From Streptomyces sp. NBC_01478 (lineage in GTDB: Bacteria > Actinomycetota > Actinomycetes > Streptomycetales > Streptomycetaceae): a DNA stretch of 64,000 nucleotides. Positions 1-9,200 of this stretch are shown one piece after another. A program made the position numbers and the translations under genes. The stretch covers positions 1,674,001-1,738,000 of the forward strand of contig NZ_CP109444.1 of NCBI RefSeq assembly GCF_036227225.1, in the 5' to 3' direction. How positions within the stretch are numbered: the stretch's first letter is position 1; each line of letters opens with the position of its first letter. Below the pieces are notes generated by a model. It saw only the letters and a program-made list of their open reading frames with translations, ran no database searches and was not told where the DNA came from.

Positions 1-348
1 CCCGATGTCGAGCCGCCCCCCGCTGAGGATGTCGACGGTGGTCAGTGAACGGGCCAGCAGGAGCGGGGAGTAGAAGGGCGCGTTGAGCGTGCTGGTCCCC
101 AGGCGCAGCCGCCGGGTGGCGTGGGCCAGGAAGGACAGCGTGGCGACGGGGTCCAGGAAGGTGCGGTACTCCTCCGGTACGGGGCCGCCGCCGGGATAGG
201 GATCGCGGGGCTGCGTCGGTACGAGGGCCCGGTCACCCACCCACAGGCTGTCGTAGCCGATCGTCTCGACCGTGGCGGCGAAGCCGGAGATCGTGGCGGG
301 GTCAGTGAACAATCCGTACTGGGGCGATCCCAGACCGATCTTGAGCAT
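1..348 (-). CDS. LLM-class (F420-type) oxidoreductase, N-terminal part
   Basis: Partial gene running off the left edge; 116 N-terminal residues are visible. The protein opens with MLKIGLGSPQYG and continues with GYDSLWVGDR and a loop RLRLGTSTLNAPFYSPLLLARSL, the usual first beta-alpha units of the bacterial luciferase-like TIM barrel. Members reduce or oxidise small organic substrates with reduced F420 or FMN; the substrate here cannot be inferred. An in-frame GTG lies three codons upstream at 357; neither start has a clear Shine-Dalgarno sequence. It lies downstream of, and in the same direction as, SARP regulator 1, about 90 bp away, so co-transcription is possible. Confidence 0.8.
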   Translation of the reverse strand, partial: MLKIGLGSPQYGLFTDPATISGFAATVETIGYDSLWVGDRALVPTQPRDPYPGGGPVPEEYRTFLDPVATLSFLAHATRRLRLGTSTLNAPFYSPLLLARSLTTVDILSGGRLDIG

Positions 349-443
349 GTCTGTCACCTGTTCGAGGAGGTGGTGCGGTCCGTTGCGCGACCACCGTGCC
401 GAACACGGATCGACGTCCGGTCGACGGCGCGTGAAAGCCCAGG

Positions 444-3047
444 TCAGCGCTTTGCCGCTGCCCGACGCAGGCGGTCGCTCACCTCGTACACGTGCTGGGC
501 CGCCGCGACGTTCACCTCGGCCCGGTCCGAGCTCAGCGCGGTGAACAGGCGGGCCACCTCCTCAAGGAAGTAGGCCGGGCTGTTCGGGTCGTCCGACGCG
601 CCGCCGACGGCCTCCGACTCGGCGAAGAACTCGGCGGCCTCCGCACTGCGCCCCTGATCCACGAGCACGACCGACAGCAGCCGGGCGGACATGAACAACG
701 TCAGCGGGTCGTCCCCGTCGCGGGACCGCCCGATCCCCTCACGCAGATCGGTCTCCGCCGCCGTCGGATCGCCGCGGATGAAGCCGAGCCAGGCCCGGAT
801 GTGCCGGGTCTGCGACGGCAACGCGGGGTCGTCGCCCAGGTCGGCCGCCGCGACCGCGTGGTCTGTGACGCGTTCCAACTCCCGCTGGTGCGCGGGCCCG
901 GCGAAGAGCCCGCTCGACGCGATCACCGACAGCGCGGCGACGACGATCCGCGAGGCGTCCGGGATGTCGCGCAGCACCCGGGAGAACACCGAGACCAGCA
1001 GCGTGTGTTCGGCGAGCAGCCAGGTGCGCGCCTCCTCGGCGTCGGCGAACCGCAGTCCGGTCAGGGGCACGGAGAAGAGATGGATGCTGAGCGAGCCGGC
1101 CCGTTCGGTCGCGCTCATGGCCTGGAGCAGGGTGGCGTGCAGGAACATCGCCAGCCGCACCAGCGCCGCCTCGCGCTCCGCGACGGGGTCCTCGCGACCG
1201 GCGCGACGGGCGGCGAACGCCCGTACCAGATCGTGGAATCGGTAGCGGTCGGCGGAGTGCGGTTCGAGCAGACCGGCCTCCACGAGATGCTCCAGCAGTT
1301 CCTCGGTCTCCTGCTCGGGGCGCTCCAGCAGCACGGCCGCGACCGCGACCGGGAAGTCGGCGGCGTCGAGCAGCGCGCACAGGCGCATCGCCCGGGCCTG
1401 CTCGGGGGCGAGGGCCCGGTAGCCGACCTGGAAGGTGGCCTCGACGGACATGCCGCCGGCCCGCAACTCGTCGAGCTGATGCTCCTCCGCGCGCAGCCGC
1501 AGCAACTGCGCGCCGAGCCCGCGTCCGGGACGGGCCGCCGTACGGGCACCGATGATGCGCAGCGCCAACGGCAACTGCCCGCAGGCGTGCACCAGTTCCA
1601 GCGCGAGTTCCGGGGCGGCGGCGATCTCGGCGTCGCCGGTGAACCGGCCCAGCATGGCCACCGCCTCCTGCCGGCCGGGCACCGGCACCTCGAAACGCGT
1701 CGCACCCGGGGGTACGAGCGACCGGTGCCGGGTCGTGATCAGCGCGGCGTTGCCGGGGGTGCCCGGGAGCAGCGGTGTCACCTGGGCGGTGTCGTGCGCG
1801 TTGTCCAGGAGCACCAGGATCCGGCGGTCGGCGGTCAGGGTGCGGTAGGCGCCGGCGCGGGCGGTGGGCGTCGCGGGGATCTCGGCGGCGGGCATGCCGA
1901 GCGCGAGGAGGAAGTCGACCAACACGTCCGCGGGATCGGTGGGTTGACCGCCGTCGCCGCGTAGCTCCACGTAGAGCTGCCCGTCCGGGTAGTCGGAGCG
2001 GATGCCGTGCGCGACGCGCAACGCGAGCGCCGTCTTTCCCACGCCGCCGATGCCGCTGAGCACGGAGAGCGCGACCGCTTCCCCGCTGGGCCGCAACGCG
2101 AGCCGGAGCCGCTCGCGCAGCCGCTCCCGCCCGACGAAGTCGCCGGGTGCCGGGGGGAGTTGCTGCGGGCGGACGCGGACCGGGGCGTCCTCGACCGGTG
2201 TGGTCGCAGCCTGGTCGGTGGCAGGGGCGGCGGCCGATTCAAGGCCCGGTCCCCGTCCCTGCCCTTGTTCCTCGGGACGCCTTTCGGCGGGGTCGGGCTC
2301 GGCGCCGCTGAGGATGCGTGCCTGCAGCTCACGGAGTTCGGGGCCCGGGTCCATGCCCAGTTCGGCCACCATGGTCTCGCGGGCGGCGGCGTAGACCGCG
2401 AGGGCCTCCGCCGCCCGCCCGGAGCGGTACAGCGCCCGCATGCGGAGCGCGTACAGCTCCTCGCGCAGCGGATGGTCGGCGATGAGGGAGATCAGTTCCG
2501 TCGCCACGCGGGCGTGCTCGCCCAGTTCGTCGGCGCACTCCAACCGCGCCACCTGGGCGTTCAGCCGTAGATCCACGAAACGTCCGCGGTGCCGCCGGGC
2601 GTAGGGGCCGGGTACGCCGGACAGCGGCTCCCCCGACCACAGTGCCAGCGCCGCGTCGAACGCGCGGAGCGCGGGGCCGGTCTGCCGCGCGGCCCGGAGT
2701 TCCTCGCCGTCACGCGCGAGCCGCTCGAAACGCAGGGCGTCGACGGCCGGTTCGGGGATGTCGAGCTGGTAGCCGCCCTGCGTGGTCTCCAGCCGGGACC
2801 GCTCGTCGCCCAAGGAGAGGCGGATGCGGTAGACGTACGTCTGTACCGAGCGAACGGCGTTGCCGGGCGGCTCTTCCCACAGTGCGTCGATGAGGTGGTC
2901 GAGTCCGCACCGGCGCCCTTCGCCGAGCAGCAGCCGGACCAGGACCGCGCGCTGCAGCGGGCTGCCGAGATCCAGCGCACGCTCGCCGTGACGACCACTC
3001 AGCGGCCCCAGCAGCCCGAACTCGTACCCTTCCACCGCTGTTGCCAC
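444..3047 (-). CDS. SARP/BTAD-family regulator with NB-ARC ATPase and C-terminal helical repeats (AfsR-like)
   Basis: About 867 aa. Order of domains: OmpR-type winged helix (residues about 8-98, EFGLLGPL through TQGGYQLDI), bacterial transcriptional activation domain (about 105-245, ending LGMDPGPELRELQARIL), a Pro/Gln-rich linker, an NB-ARC ATPase with Walker A GIGGVGKT near 335 and Walker B RILVLLDNA near 412, then an ATPase lid and alpha-helical repeat region. AfsR of Streptomyces (993 aa) has the same architecture and activates secondary metabolism genes; the targets of this one are unknown. Start is uncertain: TTG 3053, GTG 3047 and GTG 3035 are all possible and none has a strong Shine-Dalgarno site. 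It precedes the LLM oxidoreductase on the same strand. Confidence 0.88.
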   Translation of the reverse strand: MATAVEGYEFGLLGPLSGRHGERALDLGSPLQRAVLVRLLLGEGRRCGLDHLIDALWEEPPGNAVRSVQTYVYRIRLSLGDERSRLETTQGGYQLDIPEPAVDALRFERLARDGEELRAARQTGPALRAFDAALALWSGEPLSGVPGPYARRHRGRFVDLRLNAQVARLECADELGEHARVATELISLIADHPLREELYALRMRALYRSGRAAEALAVYAAARETMVAELGMDPGPELRELQARILSGAEPDPAERRPEEQGQGRGPGLESAAAPATDQAATTPVEDAPVRVRPQQLPPAPGDFVGRERLRERLRLALRPSGEAVALSVLSGIGGVGKTALALRVAHGIRSDYPDGQLYVELRGDGGQPTDPADVLVDFLLALGMPAAEIPATPTARAGAYRTLTADRRILVLLDNAHDTAQVTPLLPGTPGNAALITTRHRSLVPPGATRFEVPVPGRQEAVAMLGRFTGDAEIAAAPELALELVHACGQLPLALRIIGARTAARPGRGLGAQLLRLRAEEHQLDELRAGGMSVEATFQVGYRALAPEQARAMRLCALLDAADFPVAVAAVLLERPEQETEELLEHLVEAGLLEPHSADRYRFHDLVRAFAARRAGREDPVAEREAALVRLAMFLHATLLQAMSATERAGSLSIHLFSVPLTGLRFADAEEARTWLLAEHTLLVSVFSRVLRDIPDASRIVVAALSVIASSGLFAGPAHQRELERVTDHAVAAADLGDDPALPSQTRHIRAWLGFIRGDPTAAETDLREGIGRSRDGDDPLTLFMSARLLSVVLVDQGRSAEAAEFFAESEAVGGASDDPNSPAYFLEEVARLFTALSSDRAEVNVAAAQHVYEVSDRLRRAAAKR

Positions 3048-3100
3048 GCCCAAAGTCTATCGGGCACGGCTCGTGGCCATGCCCGTCCGGGGATCCACGG

Positions 3101-3175
3101 TCAGCCGCGGCGCAGCATCATGACGACGGCGACGATGACGATGATGAGGACGACGGTTCCCAGACCTATGTACAC
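3101..3175 (-). CDS. 24-residue hydrophobic membrane peptide (putative)
   Basis: A GTG-initiated frame encoding one hydrophobic helix, VYIGLGTVVLIIVIVAVVMMLRRG split as an Ile/Val-rich segment plus a basic tail (MLRRG). Tiny single-span proteins with an LRR or LRRG end are common in streptomycetes, but I cannot name a family. The upstream AGAGAAA is a weak ribosome binding site. It sits between the SGNH esterase and SARP 1, all on the minus strand. It could be chance, so confidence is modest. Confidence 0.4.
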   Translation of the reverse strand: MYIGLGTVVLIIVIVAVVMMLRRG

Positions 3176-3263
3176 GGGTTTCTCTTTCTCTAGGGGAGCG
3201 GCACCGCTGGGTGCCGCGGACAACCGGGTACCCCTGAAAGAGCCTTTCAGCCGTCGTGGAAGA

Positions 3264-3311
3264 GGAACGGGGGCACCGGCGCGCTCCCCGGGCCGCCGGT
3301 GCCCCCGTTCC
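3264..3311 (-). terminator. Strong hairpin downstream of the SGNH esterase gene
   Basis: Perfect 18-bp inverted repeat: left arm 3264-3281 (GGAACGGGGGCACCGGCG), right arm 3294-3311, 12-nt loop. It begins 13 bp after the stop codon of the minus-strand esterase gene. No T-tract follows, which is usual for streptomycete terminators. Confidence 0.8.
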
Positions 3312-3323
3312 GTTCACGTCGGG

Positions 3324-4235
3324 TCAGCGGCGGTACGCGCCGCAGCGGAGGGCGCGCTCCACCGCTGCGGCCATGGCCTGCTGGCCCAGGGCGTTGGGGT
3401 GGGCGGGTGCGGTCGGGGCCGCCGCGACCAGGGGTTCGATCCAGCGCTCGCCGGCCGGCTTGCACATGTCGTGGCCCACCGTCGGGGTGTAGGTGTCGAC
3501 ATATGCCGCGCCGTGGGCCGACGCCTGGTTCGCGATCATCGCGTTGAGCTTCTTCTCGGTGTCGCGCAGATAGGCGAAGTCACCGGCGGCGAGCGGTACG
3601 GCGGAGCCGGTGCAGCCGACCCCGTCGTCCGGGAACAGGTCGGGGTAGCCGACCACCACGACCTCGGCCCGAGGAGCCCGCTCGCGGACGGCGTCCAGCG
3701 CGGCGGCGATCTTGGGGGCGGTGTCGTCGACGCGCTGCGCCAGCCGGTCGGTGCCGTCGCTCGTGAAGAAGGTCTGGCAGGGGTTGCCCGCCGGGTCCTT
3801 GGACGTCAGTCCGGCGCAGGTGGCCAGATTGGCGGAGAAGCCGATGTCGTTGCCACCGATGGTCAGGGTGACCACGTCGGTGTCCGCGTCGAGCGCGTCC
3901 AGTTGCGGCGGGCGTGAACCCTGCGGTCCGGCCAGGGCCGTTGTGGTGGCGCCCGAGCAACTGACGTCTGTCGCATGCCAGTTCCTCGCCGCCGCGAGGA
4001 GGGACGGGTAGTTCTGGTCGGACCGCGCGCATGTGGCGTCGACCTGGGTCGGTACGCCGGGGCCGGAGGCGTACGAGTCGCCCAGCGCGACGTAGTTGAC
4101 GGTGCGCGCGGTGGGGGTCGCGGCGTTCGCCGCCGTCGCTCCCGCCGCCGACAGGGCCATCGCGCAACACGCCACCGTGGCGCCGCGCAGCAGGCGAGGC
4201 CGACCGGGAGATCTCTTGGTCTGCTTGTTCTTCAA
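3324..4235 (-). CDS. Secreted SGNH/GDSL esterase or lipase
   Basis: 303 aa. The N-terminus has a basic stretch (KNKQTKRSPGRPR), a hydrophobic core and an ANA-A cleavage site near residue 38, so export by Sec is expected. Block I is GDSYASG (nucleophile Ser54), block III is GGND (127-130), and the catalytic histidine lies in AHPNALG near 279. The residue three before that His is Ala rather than the common Asp, which fits the Ser-His dyad seen in some Streptomyces phospholipase/esterase relatives. Six cysteines suggest disulfides in the mature enzyme. The start is TTG at 4235; an ATG just upstream is out of frame. The likely substrates are acyl esters or lipids outside the cell. Confidence 0.88.
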   Translation of the reverse strand: MKNKQTKRSPGRPRLLRGATVACCAMALSAAGATAANAATPTARTVNYVALGDSYASGPGVPTQVDATCARSDQNYPSLLAAARNWHATDVSCSGATTTALAGPQGSRPPQLDALDADTDVVTLTIGGNDIGFSANLATCAGLTSKDPAGNPCQTFFTSDGTDRLAQRVDDTAPKIAAALDAVRERAPRAEVVVVGYPDLFPDDGVGCTGSAVPLAAGDFAYLRDTEKKLNAMIANQASAHGAAYVDTYTPTVGHDMCKPAGERWIEPLVAAAPTAPAHPNALGQQAMAAAVERALRCGAYRR

Positions 4236-4339
4236 GTCCGTCCATTCGTCGGGCCCCGGAGCGCTCCGTCAACTGGTGTCGAGCGCGGGGGCGTTGTGCT
4301 GCCGAGACGTCAAACGGCGCGCACACCAAGGAGGTTCAC

Positions 4340-5272
4340 TCACTGGTTGCGACTGCGCCGGAGGTGGGACTCGGCGTAGGCGTGGGCCCGGAAGGCGAGG
4401 ACGGGGTCGTCGGAGAGCTGGATGCCGGTGGTGACCCGGGTGGGGTTGAAGGCCTGCGAGTGCCAGGGGGCCTGGTCGTCGGCGGGTGCGGTGATCTCCA
4501 GCCGCCCGGCGCTGAACTCCTCGCGGTGGTCGGGCCAGACGGTGCTGGGGTCGTGGGTGGGGTCATCGGGTTCGGCGAGCTGGATCCGCAGGTCGAACGC
4601 CACCGGTGCGTGTTCCAGGCGCTGGTGCAGTTCGTCGGTCAGGTAGTGGGCGGTACGGGTGTCCGCCTCGGCGGCGGTCAGGGCGGCGCGTCCGGCCTCC
4701 GGTTCCCAGCGGTACCGCACGGGCCGCTGGGCGCCGGTCGCGTCGACCCAGATGAAGGCATGGATGGCCCAGTAGGCGGCGGAGCCGTAACTGACGGGGA
4801 CGGGCGGCTGCTGTGCGACGGCTTCGGCGAGGTGGGGATGGGCACCGACGAACGCGTGCACCCGGGCCAGGTCCGGCTGACGGGTCACGGGGTCGGGGCG
4901 CAGCGCCTCGGTCAGTTCCAGGAACTCCTTGGGCGTCGAGGCGACGAACCGGGGGACGGTGAGAGCGACGAGGTCGGTGTCACCGCCGTCGGGCAGGTGG
5001 AAGCGGGTGGCCATGCCGCGGGTGACCGGGGCGGTGTCGGGCGTGTGGGGATTTCCCTCGGAGTTCGAGAACCGTACGGTCGCCGACACCGGTCGCGTCT
5101 GCAGATGCGCGGCCGTGGTCAGGGCGGCCGCGGCCCCGCTGGGAGTGAAGGTGGCCCGGAACGCGGCTCCCCTGGCACTGGACCGGCGGTATCCGGGGTG
5201 CCTCCCGCTCATCCGCTCCATGCTGTCGACGACGCGGACAGCCAGGGTCTGATCTGCGGAACTGCTTGGCAT
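4340..5272 (-). CDS. Catalase-family heme protein (small SrpA-like type), distal His replaced
   Basis: 310 aa when started at ATG 5272, which has AAGGA 7-8 nt upstream; the longer open frame has no such signal. The small catalase fold is visible: TFTPSG, TVRFSNSEG, MATRFHLPDG, FLELTEALRP, and a C-terminal heme-ligand region FRAHAYAESHLRR. In relatives the motif before TFTP is HAKG, whose His is the distal catalytic residue; here the matching segment reads SSARG (RRSSARGAAFRATFTPSG), so that His is absent. The protein may therefore be a poor catalase or have another peroxidase-like or heme role. It lies 145 bp downstream of SARP 2 on the same strand. Confidence 0.85.
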   Translation of the reverse strand: MPSSSADQTLAVRVVDSMERMSGRHPGYRRSSARGAAFRATFTPSGAAAALTTAAHLQTRPVSATVRFSNSEGNPHTPDTAPVTRGMATRFHLPDGGDTDLVALTVPRFVASTPKEFLELTEALRPDPVTRQPDLARVHAFVGAHPHLAEAVAQQPPVPVSYGSAAYWAIHAFIWVDATGAQRPVRYRWEPEAGRAALTAAEADTRTAHYLTDELHQRLEHAPVAFDLRIQLAEPDDPTHDPSTVWPDHREEFSAGRLEITAPADDQAPWHSQAFNPTRVTTGIQLSDDPVLAFRAHAYAESHLRRSRNQ

Positions 5273-5417
5273 GTCATTCCTTGGAAGACGAAACAGCACG
5301 GAGTCTCGGCGCGGCCGAGCCCTTCGCGGGACTCGCCGCATGGCGCTCTACGGGCCGTTCCGGGACCCGGTTCACTCGTCTCCGGGGACGGATCGGGTGC
5401 GTGACGTGGGCGAGCGG

Positions 5418-8400
5418 TCAGCGATGCCGGCCCGGGCCGTTCAGCACTCCGGTGAAACCGGCGAGCAGGGAAGGGTTGTTGGCGAGCCAGGCCTGCACCC
5501 GGTCCGCCCCGATCGCGCCGCCCGGGCCGGACGTGAGACAGGCGTCCATCTTGTCCAGCAGGGCGCCCACCGCGCGGCGGGCCAGCGGCTCACGCACCCG
5601 GTCGAGCGCCTGGCCTGCGCGGTCCGTCCACCGCCGCACGTCGTCGGGTGCCGAGGGGGTGGGCGGGCCGAACGCCGCCACCGCCACCAGTCCGACCGCG
5701 GCCATGGCTCTGCGGTCGAGCGGGGCCGTAGGACTGTTCCAGACCTCGGCGAAGACCGCGCCCGCGTCCGCGAAGCGGCCGCCGTGGAACGCCAGTGCTC
5801 CGCGCAGGATGGCCGCCGCGGCCCGGAGGTCGTCCGCGCTCAGTTCGTCCGCGAGCCGGACGACCTCCGAGAGCCGGTTCCCGGCCGTGTCGAGCGCGCC
5901 CTCCGCGATGTCGAGGCACACGATCCTGAGTGCGGCGTACGCGTACTGACCGCGGGCGCCGATGGAGCGGAGGAGGCGTGCCGCCTCGGTCCAGTGCGCG
6001 CGGGCGCGGTCGCGGCGGCCGGCGCTCTCCTCCGCGTCGCCCCAGAGCGTGAGGGTGCAGGCCCTGGCGAAGTCGTCGCCGGAGGCGCTTGCCGCCGAGG
6101 CGGCGGCCCGGCCGTGGCCTCGGGCGCCGGCTATGTCGCCGACCTGGAGGCAGTACGTCGTCCAGTTCGCCAGGAGGATCGCCCGTTCCCAGTGGAACTC
6201 GGTGCCCTCGACGCCCAGTTCGGCCACGTCGTCCTGCCCGGTCAGCATGGCGTGGAGGGGTTCGTAACAGGGCCCCAGGGCGGCGAGGTCGGGGTTCTTC
6301 GCCTGGCGCCAGGCCGACTTGTACCGGTCGATGAAGTGGCTGCCCTCCGCGTACCGGCCGACGACGTGGTTGAGCCAGACCAGCCACGCGAGGGCGTAGA
6401 AGAGGGCCCGTTCGTCCTCGTCGGTGGGCTCCGCGGCGGCCCGTTGCGCCTGCGCGGCGTCGTAGGCCCACAGGCTGCGCTGGAGGCGGTCGATGCCCTC
6501 TTCCTCACGGCCGCTGATGATCCAGTAACTGCCCCGCCGTGCTTCCAGCGACAGGGCCTGAGCTGTGCGCGACCGGGCCGTCATGAGATCCGAGGCCGCC
6601 CTGATGTTGGCGGCCTCCGCGGTGTGCCGCCTGATCAACTCCCCTTGTTCTACAGGTGAGTCGGCGTCGGTGCAGGCGTGCACGAAACGCAGGGCCCAGG
6701 CCATGAAGCGTTCCTCCGCCGCGGCGGCCCGTCCTTCGGCCCGGAGGCGGTCCAGCGCGTACTCGCGGACCGTCTCCAGCATCCGCAGTCGGCTTCCGTC
6801 GGGCGTCGAGACGGTGAACAGGAGGGATTTGTCGACCAGTTGGGCCAGCACGTGCAGGATCTCGTGGCGGTCCGCCCCGGGAAGCGGGATCGCCGTCTCC
6901 GCCACGTCGAGGGAGCAACCGCCTACGTAGAGGGCGAGTTCCGTCAACACCCGTTGTTCGGTGGTGTCCAGGAGGGCGTAGCTCCAGTCGAGGACGGCGC
7001 GCAGGGTGCGGTGCCGGGCGGGAGCGGTCCGCTTTCCCTTGGCCAGCAGGGCGAAGCGGTTGTCGAGGCGGAGTTCGATCTCGCGGACCGGCAGCAACCG
7101 TACGTGTGCGGCGGCGAGTTCCACCGCGAGCGGCAGCCCGTCCAGCCTGCGGCACAGGGAGCGGATGTCGTCCATCGCCGTCGCGTCGGCGGTGAAGGAC
7201 GGGTCGGTCATGACGGCGCGGGCGCCGAACAGTTCGGCGGCTTCGCCGTCGGGCATCGGCGCCAGGGGATACAGCGTCTCGCCCGCGACGGCCAGCGGTG
7301 CCCTGCTGGTCGCCAGCACGGTCAGCGCGGGGCACCGGCCGAGCAGGACCGCGACGAGCGGGGCGAGGGCGTCGAGCAGGTGCTCGCAGTTGTCGAGCAC
7401 GAGGATCGCCCGACGCCCGGTCAGGAACGAGGTGATCCGGTGCATGTAGTCGTGCGGCGGCTGGTCCGGCCGAACCGAGGCGTCCGACAGGCCCAGGGCT
7501 CCGGCGATCGCCGCGAGGACGCCCGCGCCGTCGGCCGACGCCAGATCGACCCACCACACACCGTCGTACGAGTCCTGCGTCAGCGCGCACGCCTCCAGCG
7601 CGAGGCGCGTCTTGCCGACACCGCCCGGCCCTACGACGGTCACCAGCCGCTCGCGGTCGAGGGCCGCGCGCAGTCCGTCGAGCTCCTCACCCCGGCCGAC
7701 GAAGGGGCCGAGGGGGTGCTCCGGGCCGCCTTCGCCGGGCAGCGGGCGGGATTCGGCGCGGCCGGCGGGTGCCGGTGACACGTGATCGGCGGGCGCCGGT
7801 GACAACCGTACGGAGTCCGCGGTCGCCGTGCCCGGACACGAGTCACCTGCCGGTGTCGCCGTCCCCGGACGCGGGCCGCGCGCCAGTATCGCGTCGTGCA
7901 GGGAACGGAGTTCGGGGGACGGATCGGCGCCCAGCTCGGACCTCAGCAGTCGGCGTCCCGATTCGTACACGTCCAGCGCCTCGGCGTCGCGCCCGCAGCG
8001 GTGGAGCGCGAGCATCAGCCGTGCCCGGGATCTCTCCCGCAGCGGTGCGGCGGACACGAGGGCCGTCAGTTCGGGGACCAGTTCCGCCGCGCGGCCGAGT
8101 TCGAGGGCCGCGGCGCTCGCGTCCTCCTGCGCGCTCAGGCGCAGTTCCTCCAGGCGCAGCCGTTCGGCGTCGAAGACCCGGCCCTTGAGATCGTCCAGCG
8201 CGCGGCCCCGCCACAGCGCCAGTCCCTGCCGCAGGACGTCCTCCGCCTGCCGGTACGCTCCCGCCGCCAACTGCACGCGCCCTTCGCGGACCGTCGCCTC
8301 GAAGCGGACCGTGTCGAGCTGGTCCTCCGCTCCGAGGGCGAACCGGTATCCCCCGTACTGCGACTGAAGGCGCCCCTCCTGGTCCCGGGTCGCGAGCGCC

Positions 8401-8627
8401 GCGCGCAGTTTCGTCACCTGGACCTGGAGGGCGTTGACCGGGTCCTTCGCCTCGCGCTCCTCCCACAGCTCGTCGATGAGGGTGTCACGGTGCACGACCG
8501 CTCCCCCGGCGAGCAGCAGCCGGCCGACGATCGCGCGGGAGACCGCGCCCGGAAGTGCGACGGCACCGCTCCCGTCGGCCAGCTCCAGGCGGCCGAGCAG
8601 TCGGAGGTGCATGGCGTCGTCGTTCAT
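5418..8627 (-). CDS. SARP/BTAD regulator fused to STAND-type ATPase and TPR-like region (paralogue A)
   Basis: 1069 aa. Winged helix about 6-98 (MHLRLLGRLEL to YGGYRFALG), BTAD about 105-250 (LRSELGADPSPELRSLHDAIL), Pro/Ala-rich linker, GPFVGRGEEL module entry, Walker A VGPGGVGKTRLAL (332-344), Walker B ILVLDNCEHLLD, GLPLAVELAAAHVRLL, then a long helical repeat region. ATG 8627 has GAGGG 6 nt upstream. The gene is closely similar along its length to that at 13294-16407, including the rare string RPDQPPHDYMHRITSFL, so the two are paralogues. Such proteins are usually pathway-level activators; the target is unknown. Its 5' end faces the HxlR gene across a 141-bp shared regulatory region. Confidence 0.9.
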   Translation of the reverse strand: MNDDAMHLRLLGRLELADGSGAVALPGAVSRAIVGRLLLAGGAVVHRDTLIDELWEEREAKDPVNALQVQVTKLRAALATRDQEGRLQSQYGGYRFALGAEDQLDTVRFEATVREGRVQLAAGAYRQAEDVLRQGLALWRGRALDDLKGRVFDAERLRLEELRLSAQEDASAAALELGRAAELVPELTALVSAAPLRERSRARLMLALHRCGRDAEALDVYESGRRLLRSELGADPSPELRSLHDAILARGPRPGTATPAGDSCPGTATADSVRLSPAPADHVSPAPAGRAESRPLPGEGGPEHPLGPFVGRGEELDGLRAALDRERLVTVVGPGGVGKTRLALEACALTQDSYDGVWWVDLASADGAGVLAAIAGALGLSDASVRPDQPPHDYMHRITSFLTGRRAILVLDNCEHLLDALAPLVAVLLGRCPALTVLATSRAPLAVAGETLYPLAPMPDGEAAELFGARAVMTDPSFTADATAMDDIRSLCRRLDGLPLAVELAAAHVRLLPVREIELRLDNRFALLAKGKRTAPARHRTLRAVLDWSYALLDTTEQRVLTELALYVGGCSLDVAETAIPLPGADRHEILHVLAQLVDKSLLFTVSTPDGSRLRMLETVREYALDRLRAEGRAAAAEERFMAWALRFVHACTDADSPVEQGELIRRHTAEAANIRAASDLMTARSRTAQALSLEARRGSYWIISGREEEGIDRLQRSLWAYDAAQAQRAAAEPTDEDERALFYALAWLVWLNHVVGRYAEGSHFIDRYKSAWRQAKNPDLAALGPCYEPLHAMLTGQDDVAELGVEGTEFHWERAILLANWTTYCLQVGDIAGARGHGRAAASAASASGDDFARACTLTLWGDAEESAGRRDRARAHWTEAARLLRSIGARGQYAYAALRIVCLDIAEGALDTAGNRLSEVVRLADELSADDLRAAAAILRGALAFHGGRFADAGAVFAEVWNSPTAPLDRRAMAAVGLVAVAAFGPPTPSAPDDVRRWTDRAGQALDRVREPLARRAVGALLDKMDACLTSGPGGAIGADRVQAWLANNPSLLAGFTGVLNGPGRHR

Positions 8628-8729
8628 GTGTCAGCCCTCGTCGGCGGTTCCGATACCCGAAACCGGGGTTCCGAGCATGTCCGTGACCGTACAAGGCGGG
8701 CGGTGGTTACCCGCAAGGGAAGCTGATGG

Positions 8730-8760
8730 CCATTGGGTACTTTGGTACCCAATGGGTACC
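8730..8760. promoter_or_regulatory. Two overlapping palindromes, putative HxlR operator
   Basis: 8730-8755 is a perfect inverted repeat with 11-bp arms (CCATTGGGTAC and its complement) around TTTG. 8744-8760 is a second perfect palindrome with 8-bp arms (GGTACCCA / TGGGTACC) around one A. They overlap and end 8 bp before the HxlR ATG, a position suited to autorepression. The TGGGTACC half recurs before the neighbouring MDR gene. Confidence 0.75.
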
Positions 8761-8768
8761 GTTGCCGC

Positions 8769-9131
8769 ATGACGAAGACATCGGGCCTCTGCGACGACCC
8801 CAAGAGCGTCTACTCCGCGGCCTGCCCCTGCCGCGACATGCTGGACCTGCTCGCCAACAAGTGGAGCGCCCTCGCGCTGGGCGCCCTGGAGGGCGGGCCG
8901 CAGCGCTTCGGCGCGCTGCGCGGCCGGCTCCAGGGAGTGAGCCCCAAGGTCCTCACCCAGACGCTGCGCCGCCTGGAGGACTACGGCCTGGTCGACCGCC
9001 GGATCTACGCGGAGGTCCCGCCCCGCGTCGAGTACAGCCTGACCCCGCTCGGCAGGGACGCCTGTGCCCCGCTCTCCCATCTGCGCACCTGGGTGGAGCA
9101 GAACATAGACCGGTTCCCGGAATCCGCCTGA
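8769..9131 (+). CDS. HxlR-family winged-helix regulator
   Basis: 120 aa from ATG 8769; the longer frame from 8733 starts inside the operator. HxlR/DUF24 signature: LLANKWSALALGALEGGPQRFGALRGRLQGVSPKVLTQTLRRLEDYGLVDRR, followed by PPRVEYSLTPLGR. Cysteines at 8, 19 and 21 (SAACPCRD) sit where redox-sensing members such as YodB and QorR carry their sensor Cys. The downstream gene is a quinone-reductase-like enzyme, so a quinone or electrophile sensor that represses itself and that gene is a good inference. No Shine-Dalgarno sequence is visible; the mRNA may be leaderless or nearly so. Confidence 0.9.
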   Translation: MTKTSGLCDDPKSVYSAACPCRDMLDLLANKWSALALGALEGGPQRFGALRGRLQGVSPKVLTQTLRRLEDYGLVDRRIYAEVPPRVEYSLTPLGRDACAPLSHLRTWVEQNIDRFPESA

Positions 9132-9200
9132 CCGCACGGCGTTCGGGGCGTCTCGCACCGCCCCCACCTCTATGGTTTCCTATGGGAAGCAGTATCCCTT

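Noticed and set aside
492..1964. 490-codon open frame on the plus strand opposite SARP 1
   Set aside because: It is the usual GC-rich antisense frame; composition is Arg/Gly/Gln-biased and no domain is recognisable.
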